DNA from: Trichomonas vaginalis G3
Lineage: Eukaryota; Parabasalia; Trichomonadida; Trichomonadidae
NCBI RefSeq assembly: GCF_026262505.1
Contig: NC_067204.1
Location: forward strand, 16,036,165 to 16,100,164
Direction of reading: 5' to 3'
DNA length: 64,000 nucleotides
The notes beneath the pieces were generated by a model that had not been told where the DNA came from, did not search any database, and was given only the letters and a program-made list of their open reading frames with translations. Positions 31,866 through 42,580 of the stretch are shown here, piece by piece (within the stretch, counting starts at the first letter, position 1; each line of letters opens with the position of its first letter). The translations under genes and the position numbers were made by a program.

Positions 31866-34697
31866 ATGAAAACTCGGCGCCAAAAATCCGAAGAATATCC
31901 AACAACTACAGATTTAACGCAACAAACACGTGCAATTTTCGAAAATCCTGGTTCTGATATCGATCCAATTGAAATAACTTCAGATTCTGAAGCAGAACAA
32001 GAAATTAACTCATTAGAAAAAAAACTAGATAAAGGAGTCGAATGGGATGAACAGCAAAATGCCCTAATTCGTATCATGGGTTTAATTAATGGCGGTGCAC
32101 TTCAATATGAATCTTTCTACAAAGGATTAAATCGTCTATCTCTCGGTATCATTCAAACAGCATTGGATTTGCGAAGCGCTCTTGTTAAAAACGCATGTCT
32201 ATGCATCGCACTAATTGCAATGAAAGTAGGTCAAGAAATTGATTTAGTAGGTGATTTCATTTCGTCTTTGATATCGAGAGTTTCACACGGTACACAGATT
32301 ATTGCAGAGAGTAGCTATTATGCTATTATTACTATTGCTAAATTTTGTCCTTCCCGGAGAGTAATGCTATCTATTTTTGATATTACGAAGTCAAAAGGAT
32401 CTGCAATGAAAGAATGTGCTGCAGAAGCACTAAAACAAACAATTATCAGATGGAATATCGAAATTCTTTCAAAATATTCAAAACAAATCGAAGATACTAT
32501 TTCAAAATTAATCTCTGATGCGAACTCTTTAGTCCGACAGAAAGCCCGCGAAACAGTACTAGCACTCCAAACAGCATTACCCAAATCTGCTGATATTATA
32601 CTTTCTAATTGCGATGCCAGAACGAAGAAATCGATTTCTCAAGAGACAATTGAAACATGCGACGAAAGAATAGGTTCTGTTGAAAAGAGGAAGCGCGCTC
32701 CCAGCGTTGCATCTACTACACGTTCTGATTTATCATCAAGAGAGCATAGAGCTCCATCTTTACAACCAAAACGAACAACAACGAGTCAACAAGCCAGAAA
32801 AGACACGAATTTCAATACTACGACATTTGGAAAGCGTCTAGAAAGTCGTGCCGACGATAGAGCAAGTACTATGTCAACACCTACAACAAGAAAGAAAACA
32901 AATGAAACTCCTTTGTCTTCCCGACGTCAAAAAGAAGAAAAGGAGTTGGAAACAACGGCCAAAACGCAGAGATCCGAATCTGTTGGATCAAGAATGCGTC
33001 ATAATGCATCATCAATTTCAGAAAAGCCAAAGAAAAACCAGGAAGATGAAGTTATTCCTCCCATTAAAAAACAAAAAAGTGACACAAGGATAGGAATGCG
33101 AAAAACCAAAGAAATTGATGAAAAGCCAAAGACAGCTATAAAGAAATCAGCAGAAGAACAATCCCCAAGACGTCCAAAGACATACGCACCTCATGAATAT
33201 GATGATTATAACTTTATGGAAACAAGAACAAGTGATTTAAGTGTTTTTAATAAAGTTACTGAAAATTTAACATCACAAGATTATAGACCAGAATCGAGAC
33301 TTAGTCCTCGATCTCAACAGAATCCTTCTGTATTTGACCGACCACAGGCAAGTCATTCAAGCGCATCAAATAGGAAAAGTAAACCTCACAATTCCGAAAA
33401 ATTTGAAAGTCGCCGTCAAGAACCCGAAAACAACGATCACTTGCTCGAAGGCGAAGAACCAATGTTCCTAGAGACTCTTCAGGGTGATATCGATGATGGG
33501 CGCGTTCAAGAACTCAAATCCAACATCAAATTTGTTGTTGATGGTTGTTTACAATGTTGCTCATCGAATTCGGCTCTTATATCATCCCAAGCATTGACGG
33601 CAATGAAATCATTAGTCACTGCATTCCCATCTTACTTCACCGGCCAAATTCTAGAGCGATTACTTGATGTTTTGACAGAATCAATCACTGTTGGAAATCC
33701 AAGATCATCAAATGCTGCTCAGCAATTGTTCATGGCATTGCCACAAGCATTAGATATCAACGAAGTCATAAATGTCGCCTTGAAACAAGTCCCTTCCCTA
33801 TCAATCACCTTGCTGTTGGCAAACCTCGTAAGCCAAGGAGCGAATATCAGCGCACAAAGAACAAGCCACAGACTGTTAAATCATGCCTTCAAAACACATA
33901 ATCTTGGAGACGTAAAAGACAGAAATACTGCAGGAATGATAGTGCAAAATGTCTACAAAGCGAACAAAGAAAGCGTGCTGAGGTTTATTGAAGGGTTGAG
34001 GGAAACACAACAGAAGCAATTCCATGATTTCGCAGCTCCTTTCATTCCCGAATTAGTCAATAAATTTGACATGGAAATACCAAAATTTTCTGAGAAAAAT
34101 TTGGCAGAATTTTTGCCGAAAATGGAAGAAATTCTCAAGACATCGAGTGGAGAAACATGGAATACTATTCGTACTAAGTATCTCCATGAGCTGAATACTG
34201 CTTTGATCAAGTCAAAAGAAGTTGAATTAATTATGAAATTAATTCAACAAACATTCCAGCAGAGAGGTTGTCAAGACTTCGAAATAGTTGTCCCTGGCTT
34301 ACTAACTCAAGCTCATGGTCCTGTTAATACGAAAAACGCTGATGCAGCATTAAGATTAGTAATGAAAGTTTTGAAGCCATCGGATGTCTTTGATTGCATC
34401 AAGACTTACATGGGATCATCAGATATGGCTATATCTAAAGCAGCCATTGACTTTTGCACAAGATCATTTCCGAAATTGGACAAAAGTATTGTTGAAAACG
34501 TTGTTGATTCATTGATTCCTGATCTATCTAAGTGCTTCGAATCACCAGCCCCTGAAGTCCGTAAATCTGTTGTAATGTGCTTCGTCGAGTTATGTATCGT
34601 GTTGGGTAAGGAACAAATTGATAAAAGGATAACTCATTTGTCTAAGGCTCAACAAAAGCTTATTTTGATTTACTATCAACGCAAGACCGGAAATTAA
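31866..34697 (+). CDS. CLASP-family microtubule-associated protein
   Basis: This 943-residue protein has two helical TOG-type regions joined by a basic linker. Region 1 (about 50-260) is a CLASP N-terminal TOG: GVEWDEQQNALIRIMGLINGG, an aromatic-leucine helix, then ALDLRSALVKNACLCIALIA, the DLRS-x-V-x-x-A motif typical of CLASP/Orbit. The linker (about 265-545) is rich in Arg, Ser, Lys and Thr, as in the microtubule-binding linker of the family. Region 2 (about 550-940) is a second HEAT/TOG-like array. CLASPs stabilise and rescue microtubules. No SxIP end-binding motif is seen in the linker. Starts at the only near-upstream ATG. Confidence 0.82.
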   Translation: MKTRRQKSEEYPTTTDLTQQTRAIFENPGSDIDPIEITSDSEAEQEINSLEKKLDKGVEWDEQQNALIRIMGLINGGALQYESFYKGLNRLSLGIIQTALDLRSALVKNACLCIALIAMKVGQEIDLVGDFISSLISRVSHGTQIIAESSYYAIITIAKFCPSRRVMLSIFDITKSKGSAMKECAAEALKQTIIRWNIEILSKYSKQIEDTISKLISDANSLVRQKARETVLALQTALPKSADIILSNCDARTKKSISQETIETCDERIGSVEKRKRAPSVASTTRSDLSSREHRAPSLQPKRTTTSQQARKDTNFNTTTFGKRLESRADDRASTMSTPTTRKKTNETPLSSRRQKEEKELETTAKTQRSESVGSRMRHNASSISEKPKKNQEDEVIPPIKKQKSDTRIGMRKTKEIDEKPKTAIKKSAEEQSPRRPKTYAPHEYDDYNFMETRTSDLSVFNKVTENLTSQDYRPESRLSPRSQQNPSVFDRPQASHSSASNRKSKPHNSEKFESRRQEPENNDHLLEGEEPMFLETLQGDIDDGRVQELKSNIKFVVDGCLQCCSSNSALISSQALTAMKSLVTAFPSYFTGQILERLLDVLTESITVGNPRSSNAAQQLFMALPQALDINEVINVALKQVPSLSITLLLANLVSQGANISAQRTSHRLLNHAFKTHNLGDVKDRNTAGMIVQNVYKANKESVLRFIEGLRETQQKQFHDFAAPFIPELVNKFDMEIPKFSEKNLAEFLPKMEEILKTSSGETWNTIRTKYLHELNTALIKSKEVELIMKLIQQTFQQRGCQDFEIVVPGLLTQAHGPVNTKNADAALRLVMKVLKPSDVFDCIKTYMGSSDMAISKAAIDFCTRSFPKLDKSIVENVVDSLIPDLSKCFESPAPEVRKSVVMCFVELCIVLGKEQIDKRITHLSKAQQKLILIYYQRKTGN

Positions 34698-35325
34698 TTT
34701 TAATTTGTTTTTATTTTTTAGTTGTTTGTTTTATTCTTATTTATATTTTAAAAGTTCTATATACAATATATATCCCACTCTTTGTTTTATCATTATTTAA
34801 AGAAATCTTATCGCAAATTTCTTCATTTTGCTAGGATTCTTATAGTTTTTATCAATGAACATATGTTTGTTTTATCTCATATATCATTACATTGGTTATA
34901 TCATTCTTCAATAGTATTATATATGAAGATTTAATGAGAAATACACTTATTATGAAACTGATAAGTTTAATATTGATCACACATCTACTATTTATAATGC
35001 TTGGTGAAGTGATGCTATTCTTTTTATATGAGTTAGAAGCAGATCTTAGAAAATATCTTAAAACTTATATATTTCTGCATGAAATGGATGAGGTAAGAAT
35101 TTCTATTTCGTCACATTATTAAGAATAGTATATTAAGTCATACAAAATGTAAATTTGGCAAGATTATGGTAAAGATATTGACATTAAGCTGAAATATGAA
35201 TAGTATTTCATAGGCATATTTTATTAGACATTATCATCCAACAGTTTATGACTGTTTGTTTGATCATAATTCTGTTATTTATCGAAGTGGAGAAAAAAGA
35301 TTAAAAAGTGACAAATCTTAAAAAA
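34698..35325. other. AT-rich intergenic spacer
   Basis: About 630 bases between CLASP and ERGIC3. A 76-codon frame at 34,892-35,122 starts from TTG and looks random. Confidence 0.6.
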
Positions 35326-36360
35326 ATGTTTGATTTCTTCCCAAAGTTTATTGATGCAAGTATGGTCCATAAGACAACTTGTGGTGCTATTATTTCAATC
35401 ATTTCTATCGCAGCTGTGGCAGCACTTTCATTTTTCGAAATTTATTCATTTGTTTACCCTCCAATCAAGTCAGAGCTTGTTTCACTTTCAGAATTATCCG
35501 ATGCTTTATCTGATTTTACGATTTCTTTCAACTTTTCAGTAGATTTACCATGCATTTTAGTTTCTATAGACATTTATGATGTTTTAGGTACATTAACAGA
35601 CCCTAATTCAAAAAGCATCTATAAATTGCGTCTAGATAATAATCGAAATCCAATTCCATACTCTCAAGTTTCCCAAAATTGTGGTTCATGTTATGGAACT
35701 GAGTTTGCAGAAGGATCTCGTTGTTGCAATACATGCGAAGACGTTGTTTCTCACCACATAAAAGCAGGAAGACCACTTACAAACGTAACTACATGGCAGC
35801 AATGCATAAATGAAAAATATGATTTCACAGGTAAAGAGAAATGCCAAATATTTGGTAACCATCATGTTAGCGCTATCGATGGTGGTATCAGAATCCTGCC
35901 TCGTTTCTCTTCTAATGAAGAACCTTTCACTAAATTATTAAATCTTACTCATTACATCGATCACATCACATTTGGAACTTCCTTTGGTCCTCAACCACTC
36001 GATGATGCACTTATTGTACAGTCAGAACCCGGACAATTCCATTACAGATACGATTTAAAGGCTGTTCCCACTGTTATGCATAATCAGGACGGCTCTATCA
36101 CCCACGGATTCCAGTACGCTGTTGACAGTGCTAAAATACCAATTACAGATAGAACAAGGCTTGGTGAAGGAATCTTTTTCAATTATTACTTTGCAACTGT
36201 CGCAGTTGTTGGGAAACCAGATAGGTTTACTATATACATTCTTATTTCTCGCCTGTTCTGCATCTTTGGCGGTGGTTTCTTCCTTGCAAGATTAATCGAC
36301 TCATTTGGCTATAGAATACATACAATGGAAGGCAAGATGAGAATAGGTAAGGCTGCTTAA
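35326..36360 (+). CDS. ERGIC3/Erv46-type COPII vesicle protein
   Basis: This 344-residue protein cycles between ER and Golgi in COPII/COPI vesicles. A short cytosolic N-terminus (MFDFFPKFIDAS) leads to transmembrane span 1 (about 18-42), a large lumenal domain, and span 2 (about 308-330) with a short cytosolic tail. The lumenal cysteine cluster C119-x2-C122 and C133-C134-x2-C137, with GSCYGTE and CCNTCEDV, is diagnostic of the Erv46 branch rather than Erv41. The family forms a cargo receptor for retrieval of ER proteins. The tail ends GKAA, so a classic C-terminal KKxx is not seen. The ATG at 35,326 is used; the frame is open upstream only from GTG. Confidence 0.9.
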   Translation: MFDFFPKFIDASMVHKTTCGAIISIISIAAVAALSFFEIYSFVYPPIKSELVSLSELSDALSDFTISFNFSVDLPCILVSIDIYDVLGTLTDPNSKSIYKLRLDNNRNPIPYSQVSQNCGSCYGTEFAEGSRCCNTCEDVVSHHIKAGRPLTNVTTWQQCINEKYDFTGKEKCQIFGNHHVSAIDGGIRILPRFSSNEEPFTKLLNLTHYIDHITFGTSFGPQPLDDALIVQSEPGQFHYRYDLKAVPTVMHNQDGSITHGFQYAVDSAKIPITDRTRLGEGIFFNYYFATVAVVGKPDRFTIYILISRLFCIFGGGFFLARLIDSFGYRIHTMEGKMRIGKAA

Positions 36361-36901
36361 TTGTGTTTATTATATTGTTTAAAGGTAATTATTTGTAATT
36401 TTCGATTTTTTTATAATTTTATTAAAATAATTAAGTTTTTCCATAATATGCTCGACCTAATAGTCCGTTATGATTACAATGGAAACGATTTCCCCTTTAT
36501 GATCTCGCATTTCTGATTGAAATCTCAAATTCTGAATAACATTTGAATGTTATCTAATTAAATTCAAATTGATCGACATTTGTATCTGTAAAAGCATGAT
36601 ATTTTCAATAAAAATATAATGAGAGTTGAAGAATTTTTATTTTTCTACTGGATAAGTATATTTTTCTTATAAAAATTCAAGTGTATTGATGATGTAATTT
36701 CTAACCCTTCGCATAATTACACAAATCAGAAGTCGAAAAAAGTAAAAATTCAAAAATTATGAGAAAAATATATGTTTTGATGGGGAATTTCATTTAACAT
36801 TAATATATTTCCATAAAAGGATCTAAAATTCGAGCGTGGTCTTTGACGGGCATATTGCGCATGTCAAGTCACCGATTATAAAATAAACCATTGAAATCGT
36901 G
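36361..36901. other. AT-rich intergenic spacer
   Basis: About 540 bases. Nothing recognised apart from the Inr at its 3' end. Confidence 0.6.
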
Positions 36902-36907
36902 TCACTT
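36902..36907 (+). promoter_or_regulatory. Inr initiator of ARPC4
   Basis: TCACTT inside GTGTCACTTTTTTGC. The A+1 at 36,904 is 26 nt before the ATG at 36,930. The extended sequence resembles the Inr of the ankyrin gene near 13,604. An Inr here excludes the open but non-ATG upstream part of the frame. Confidence 0.65.
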
Positions 36908-36929
36908 TTTTGCACTTGAATCAAAGAGA

Positions 36930-37439
36930 ATGGCAAATCCATTAGCCTCATACCTTGCAGCTATTCGCAGAACACTTCAGGCATCACTCTGCCTTCGTAA
37001 TTTTGCCTCACAGGAAATTGAGCGCCAAAACAAGCCCGAAATTGAAATCGGCAAGACACCAGAAGTCATTGCTCGCCCACTTTTGATTTCTCGTTCACAG
37101 TACGAAAAGGTCTACATCGAAACAGCTATCAACAGTGTCCGCATTTCCGTAAAAGTAAAGCAAATCGATGATGTCGACAGAATTCTTGCAAAAATGTTCA
37201 TGCGCTTCCTTGCTCAGCGTGCTGATCAATTCCGTATCATCCGTCGTAAACCAATTGAAGGTTACGATATTTCCTTCCTTGTTACAAACGTTCACACAGA
37301 ACAAATGATTCTTTCCAAGTTAATCGAATTCATCATCACATTCCTTACTGATGTCGACAAGGAACTTTCAGATATGAAGATTACACTCACAAAGCGTGCT
37401 CGTAACTGCGCTGAGGAATATTTGAAGATTCTCGTCTAA
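36930..37439 (+). CDS. ARPC4: Actin-related protein 2/3 complex subunit 4 (p20)
   Basis: This 169-residue protein has the length of animal ARPC4 (168) and is conserved end to end: ASYLAAIRRTLQASLCLRNF at the N-terminus, then PLLISRSQYEKV, SVRISVKVKQID, MRFLAQRADQF, RRKPIEGYDISFLVTN and the C-terminal LSDMKITLTKRAR. ARPC4 forms the structural core of the Arp2/3 actin-nucleating complex with ARPC2. The start MANPLASYL at 36,930 follows an Inr at 36,902. The stop codon is embedded in TAAA, which in trichomonads can double as the polyadenylation signal. Confidence 0.96.
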   Translation: MANPLASYLAAIRRTLQASLCLRNFASQEIERQNKPEIEIGKTPEVIARPLLISRSQYEKVYIETAINSVRISVKVKQIDDVDRILAKMFMRFLAQRADQFRIIRRKPIEGYDISFLVTNVHTEQMILSKLIEFIITFLTDVDKELSDMKITLTKRARNCAEEYLKILV

Positions 37440-38032
37440 AGCGTTCTTTTTCAATTTTAAATAATTTAAGTAAAATTTATCCAAACTAGTAATTACTGCT
37501 CATTAAAGACTTACTTCGTTTACATTATATTTTTTTTTCACTTAACATTTCTTTTTTTTTCTGACAATTGGCTCCTACATGGCTAGCAATCTCCCATGAA
37601 ATTGGCATGCGACATGCGATTCCATATTTTCCCAAGTATTGATAAGAAAAGATAGATTTCGTAGCCAAAGGAGTAAAAGGCTAATAATATGGTGTATTAA
37701 TGAATCCTACTAATGATGGGTTTGCATGTGATTTTGAAAATATTAGAATTAAAATATATTTATTTGGAATAGTTTTCTTATTTTGGTAATTAAGAAGTTT
37801 CGCTCAGTTAAATAGTGAATTACGCTAAAATAAGTTCATTGAAGTAATAACATTCATATTAAGTTATAAAAGATTAGGGAGGTATTGAAATATGAGGAAA
37901 TAAGATGGTTTTTCAACTAATGTCGTTATCAAAATGAGTTGTATTTTGAAATAGAAACATCATGTGAATCATGAGATAAAAAATAAACATATTTTTAGAA
38001 AATAATTTAACAAAAAAATAAATAACATTTAT
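37440..38032. other. AT-rich intergenic spacer
   Basis: About 590 bases between convergent ARPC4 and the coiled-coil gene. Nothing recognised. Confidence 0.6.
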
Positions 38033-40909
38033 CTAACTCGAGAGCAGTAGTTGTGAGACAGCATCAACAATTGACTGCTGAGGTCCAAGAGCTAAAAGCA
38101 ATCTAAGCTTTGTTTCAACTGTCAACAATTCATTTAATTTATTCCTAATATTCGAAAGGAACATGTCGAAGTTGGATTCATTTAGTCTAGTAGTTGAAAC
38201 GTCAAACAATGTGCAGAATTCATTTGCAACCTTTGAGAATATGTTTTGTTTTTCGGTTTCGCTTTTCACTCTCATTGATTCATTGATTCTATTTTGTTCA
38301 GCTAATAACTGAGATTCTTTAGCTTTAATTTGAGTCTCTGATAATCTCTTTTCGCGTTCTATTTCATTTTTAAGCGATTGGATTTGAAGTAAAAGTTTTT
38401 GTCTCTCAGATTGCAAATTTGAATTATTTGATAAAATTTCATTGTTTTTATTTTCAACTGCTACCTTAGATTCTGATAGGGCAGCAATAGAACTCTTATA
38501 ATCTTCGATTTGTAACTTGTATTCATCAACAACTTTGGAAATTTGTTCTTTCAAAAGTGTAATTTCGGATTGCAATTTATGTTGTTCCATTTTATATTGG
38601 TCCTGCTTTTGATCGACTTCTTCTTTCATATCTTTAATTGCTTTGTTCTTCTGTTTCGTTAACATCTGAATTGTTTCCTTCAACTGTTCATTTTCTTCTT
38701 TTTGTTTTTCGATTTCTTCTGTGAAAGAAACGTTTTTCTTCTTCTCAATTCCCATTAATTCAAGTGATTGTGCATTGGCATTCTGTAACTCTGCAACTTT
38801 AGCTTCATTAATTAGCTCCAACTCATGTATTTTATGTTCATAATCTTGAATTTTTTGAGAAAATTCGAATTTTTCACTTTTACTCTTTCTCTTTATTTGT
38901 TCGAATGAATCTTCTGAATTCTTCAAGAGAGCTTTTAGATTATCAATTTGTTTGTTTGAATCATCGATTTGTTGCTTCAAATCCTTCTCTATTGACTCGA
39001 ATTTTGCTTTTTGCTTCTCCATTTTCCTCAATGTTTTTTCGACATCATCATTAAGATTATTGACTTCTTCAGACATTGAGCCAATAAATGAATGTGCTTC
39101 TTCTGGAGAACTTGCTTGCATGGCAACTAATAGACCTGACAACTGTGCTTCTTTTTCATCGGATGATGCTTTAGCAAGATTTAGATTTATCTGTGTTTTT
39201 TGAATAAAATTGACAAATTTTTGTCTTTCTTCACAGCAATCAATGATTTTAGTGAAGTCAATATCATATGTTGGAAGTAATGTTTTCATTGATTGAGCAA
39301 ATTCTTTCTTCATTATGTTAGATTTTTCGGATTCAATTTTAATTTTTGAAATTTCGGATTCTACCCTATCGATTTGATTGTTATACCATTCTGCGATCAT
39401 TGTTAAGTAATGCCTAAGCTTTGTTGGAGCTTGAATAGTTCTATTTCTTGCTAAATCAGATAAAATATTTTGTAATTCTTTTGGAAACAGAGAGCATGAC
39501 CAACAAGCCAAAGGAATAAGCTCATCCTCTTTAATTGGTTGTGATAGAGTTGTTAGTTTCAGTTTGACACTATTGTTTTCCTTTCGTAATTCAGTTAATT
39601 GATTATTTAATTCTTGAATTTGTTTTTCTTTCTGTTCTATCAACTTAATGCTATCATTTAACTGCTCCATATGTTTTTGCTTATCACTATTTGCTGTAGC
39701 TATCTCACTTTTGACTTGATTATTTGTTTCTAAATAATGAGAGAGTGTTACTTTCATTTTTTCGAGGTCGACGGCTCTCTGATTCAAATCATTAAGATAT
39801 GCTCTGTTTTGTCCTGATAACTCCTCATTTTTCTTCTGATAAGAAAGTAAATCTGCGTTGGCATCAGAAATATTCGATTCTAACTGTTTAACTTTTAATA
39901 TAAGCTGTTTGTTTTCATTGTTCAGTTGTCTTTCTGTAGATTTAAGCTTTTCGAAATCTGAATTCAAGTCATCGTATTGTTTAGCAGTGGATTTGTATTT
40001 CTTCATTGTTATGACAAGTTGTTTCTTTAATAATTCGGATTTATCTTGTTCTTTTTGAAGGTTTTCCTCCAAATTGTTGACTTTCTTTGTTAATTTTGAA
40101 ATTTCTTCCAATTTCTGTGCTTCTAACTCGTTAACACTAAGCTGGTATTGTACCTTTTCTTTTGATTGATTTTTAAGCATTTCACCCTTAAGATCATTGG
40201 ATTGTTCGAGTTTTTCTTTCAATGAACGAATTTGAAGATTCAAATCTTGAATATTGCTTTCTCTTTCCTTTAATTTCTTTTCATATGTGTCTACAATTGA
40301 ATCTATCTTGCGTATAAATGCTGCTTCGTTATCTTTTCGAAGTTGTTCTGATTCATTTAACTTCTCTTCGTATAGCTTAGCCTTTTTAGATTCCTTTTTA
40401 ATTATAATAGGTTCTGGTGGAGGTTGGGTTATTGGTGGCTGCTCATCTATGTCTTTTGGTAACAATAATAATTTGATAACGGATTCTGCATCATTTATGG
40501 TTTTTCCGAAGTAAGATGATGCAGCATTACATATTTGATCAATTTGATATTGATATGTATTAAGTGCTGCATCAAATGACTGAATTGTTTTTTCTTTTTC
40601 GGATAATGCTGTCTTTAAGCAGTTGATTTTCTTCTGAAATTGTATTTCGTCATTCTCCTTTTGCTTTTCGTAAGATTTGATGCAATCTTCTTGAATTTGC
40701 GAATGAATATTTTTCTGATCATTTATTTGTTTGTTCAATTCTTGAATTTTCTGTAATGATATTTGAAGTCTTCTTGATAAATCATCCTTTTCGGCTTGAG
40801 AAGCTCGTATTTCATTTGAAAGTCTCAAATTTTCTGCAAAAACTTGCTTGATTTCTTCCATGCTATTTTCCTTCTGGATTTTATCCAGCAAGACAGTATC
40901 TTCAGTCAT
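38033..40909 (-). CDS. Long coiled-coil protein
   Basis: A 958-residue single frame starting MTEDTVLLDKIQKEN. Heptad-rich coiled coil covers about residues 15-455 and 500-880. A non-coiled island at about 470-500 contains ACWSCSLFPKEL and a basic helix. Around 165-185 there is a short proline stretch (PPITQPPPEP). The last 70 residues (FCTLFDVSTTRL to the end) look like a small helical domain. No motor, membrane or known cytoskeletal signature is visible, so golgin-like tethers, centrin- or costa-associated filaments and spindle proteins are all possible. It is divergent from the 126-residue gene at 41,034, with 124 bp between starts. Confidence 0.82.
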   Translation of the reverse strand: MTEDTVLLDKIQKENSMEEIKQVFAENLRLSNEIRASQAEKDDLSRRLQISLQKIQELNKQINDQKNIHSQIQEDCIKSYEKQKENDEIQFQKKINCLKTALSEKEKTIQSFDAALNTYQYQIDQICNAASSYFGKTINDAESVIKLLLLPKDIDEQPPITQPPPEPIIIKKESKKAKLYEEKLNESEQLRKDNEAAFIRKIDSIVDTYEKKLKERESNIQDLNLQIRSLKEKLEQSNDLKGEMLKNQSKEKVQYQLSVNELEAQKLEEISKLTKKVNNLEENLQKEQDKSELLKKQLVITMKKYKSTAKQYDDLNSDFEKLKSTERQLNNENKQLILKVKQLESNISDANADLLSYQKKNEELSGQNRAYLNDLNQRAVDLEKMKVTLSHYLETNNQVKSEIATANSDKQKHMEQLNDSIKLIEQKEKQIQELNNQLTELRKENNSVKLKLTTLSQPIKEDELIPLACWSCSLFPKELQNILSDLARNRTIQAPTKLRHYLTMIAEWYNNQIDRVESEISKIKIESEKSNIMKKEFAQSMKTLLPTYDIDFTKIIDCCEERQKFVNFIQKTQINLNLAKASSDEKEAQLSGLLVAMQASSPEEAHSFIGSMSEEVNNLNDDVEKTLRKMEKQKAKFESIEKDLKQQIDDSNKQIDNLKALLKNSEDSFEQIKRKSKSEKFEFSQKIQDYEHKIHELELINEAKVAELQNANAQSLELMGIEKKKNVSFTEEIEKQKEENEQLKETIQMLTKQKNKAIKDMKEEVDQKQDQYKMEQHKLQSEITLLKEQISKVVDEYKLQIEDYKSSIAALSESKVAVENKNNEILSNNSNLQSERQKLLLQIQSLKNEIEREKRLSETQIKAKESQLLAEQNRINESMRVKSETEKQNIFSKVANEFCTLFDVSTTRLNESNFDMFLSNIRNKLNELLTVETKLRLLLALGPQQSIVDAVSQLLLSS

Positions 40910-41033
40910 GGAAATGTAATTCTAAGTTCCTGTTTTTATTGATGAAAATAGAACAAAAACGTGACATTTAACGTCTTTTTAAATTTATCCCTAAAATATT
41001 TATTATTTCCCCCTATAATTTTAAAAATTTTTA

Positions 41034-41414
41034 ATGTCAACAGTTTTTAACGAGCCGAATGTTTGGAGAGAATGTAACCAGTGGCGTTCTGTCTTTGCAA
41101 CGCCATCTGACGGAACCGGGCAATTATTTGCCAATTTTGGTTCTATCGATGAAGATACAACAACTGTCCAAGACGTGGAAACTATGATTCAAGTTATTGC
41201 CAATCAATTCGCTATGGATGTATACAATGAGCTCAAAAATGATGTAACTACAGAACAGCTTAGAGCTGTAAAAACATCTCAAGCCGAAACTCGCCGAACA
41301 ACATTTCGCCCAATGGGACCTCATAAAACACCTACAGTCACGCCAATTAACTCTCGACGCGGTCAAAGAACGCATACTGGAGCAAATGGAAGAGCTTCGA
41401 TCAAATATGTGTGA
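41034..41414 (+). CDS. Uncharacterised 126-residue protein with basic tail
   Basis: ATG 41,034 to TGA. An acidic to neutral N-terminal half (WRSVFATPSDGTG, then a helix VETMIQVIANQFAMDVYNEL at about 45-64) is followed by a tail from about residue 80 rich in Arg, Thr and Pro (RRTTFRPMGPHKTPTVTP), which could bind nucleic acid or microtubules. No known domain is recognised. Codon use is like that of neighbouring genes, and it shares a 124-bp divergent intergenic region with the coiled-coil gene, which supports it being real. Confidence 0.6.
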   Translation: MSTVFNEPNVWRECNQWRSVFATPSDGTGQLFANFGSIDEDTTTVQDVETMIQVIANQFAMDVYNELKNDVTTEQLRAVKTSQAETRRTTFRPMGPHKTPTVTPINSRRGQRTHTGANGRASIKYV

Positions 41415-41839
41415 TATTCTTTTCAATTTCATTGAAATATTTTCAATGCAAAGGAGTATTTCAATGATACTCTGTAATTTTGCTCCTATTTTGTTATATT
41501 ATTAACATATTCAACTTGTTTATTTGTTTACTTTGTTAGAAAGAACCCTGTTCAAAAATTAGTTCTATTTGTTATGTAAAAATATATTTTGTTTTATAAA
41601 ACTTCATTTTATTGTTATCTTTTGGATCATTTCATAAATTATTGAAAATTAGATGTATCTCTCAAAGGCAATAGATCCATAATTCATGCTTTTGATTGTT
41701 CAATAGTAAATACGTATAAATTTAAAAATTATTAGTGATTGATAGAAATATTAAGAAAAAAAGAGTAAAAATTATAAATTCTCTATCAGGTTTACAAGTA
41801 TATAATAAATTCAATACGCTAATTGATACAAAATGAAAA
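41415..41839. other. AT-rich intergenic spacer
   Basis: About 425 bases, nothing recognised. Confidence 0.55.
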
Positions 41840-42580
41840 TTATGCCTTCTTTTCTTCAGTTTTTGCTTCATTTGACTTTGTTGGTGCAGCTTTGTTTTCC
41901 TCTGTCTTATTTTCATCTGTCTTTGTTTCTGCTTTCAACGTAAGCTTTGGTAAGTTTCCTAATGAAATCTTTCCTAAGCCGCCTGTACTTAGCTTCTTTT
42001 GAGTAGATTTGGCTTGTTCTTCTTCCTTCTTGGCTGCTTCTTCTTCAGCCTTCTTCTTGGCTTCTTCTTTCTCTTGCTTTTCTTTTAATTTTCTCTCTTT
42101 CTCAGCCTTCTTTGTATCATCATGAAGCTTTTCTGCGTCTTTCTGGATGGACTGAAATAGATTTGATGACTGTGGAGTTCTGCGGACTGGTTCGTAATCG
42201 TTTTGTTGAGATTTTGGTACTGTTTCTTTGGAAACCATTGATGTAGTATCTTTGGAATAATTGATATTTGGCTGTGAAATGGTTTTGCTGCCATATGGAG
42301 CGATTTCTTCTGGTAAAAATACTTTGAATTCTGGGAATGGCGCAGAATCCAAAAATTGTCTTTGAGGTCCTGTCTTTGATGATGCTTGAGATTTTGCGGA
42401 AGATTTTTGGAGTTGATTTTCGATCTGTTTTGCAGAAGATTTGAAATATATAATATGATTTGGAAGAGTTTTGATGGATTGCCTGTGGATAAATATTGTA
42501 TACATCCATATACAAAGGATGAAAGCAATTAATATCAAAATAACAACTGCTCCCCACTCAAAATTCGTAGATTCACTCAT
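41840..42580 (-). CDS. Single-span membrane protein with Lys/Glu-rich cytosolic tail
   Basis: A 246-residue protein. Residues 10-31 (GAVVILILIAFILCIWMYTIFI) form a transmembrane segment right after a short acidic N-terminus, followed by basic residues (HRQSIK), so the long C-terminal part should be cytosolic. Residues about 150-195 are a highly charged KEK/EEA single helix or coiled coil. Then comes a short STGGLGKISLGNLPKL segment and a low-complexity Thr/Lys/Glu/Asn tail. No catalytic motif is seen. A membrane anchor or adaptor is a reasonable guess, but the family is not recognised. Confidence 0.75.
   Translation of the reverse strand: MSESTNFEWGAVVILILIAFILCIWMYTIFIHRQSIKTLPNHIIYFKSSAKQIENQLQKSSAKSQASSKTGPQRQFLDSAPFPEFKVFLPEEIAPYGSKTISQPNINYSKDTTSMVSKETVPKSQQNDYEPVRRTPQSSNLFQSIQKDAEKLHDDTKKAEKERKLKEKQEKEEAKKKAEEEAAKKEEEQAKSTQKKLSTGGLGKISLGNLPKLTLKAETKTDENKTEENKAAPTKSNEAKTEEKKA

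Noticed and set aside
34892-35122. 76-codon hydrophobic frame downstream of CLASP
   Set aside because: Starts from TTG, and an AT-rich sequence gives Ile/Leu/Phe-rich products by chance.
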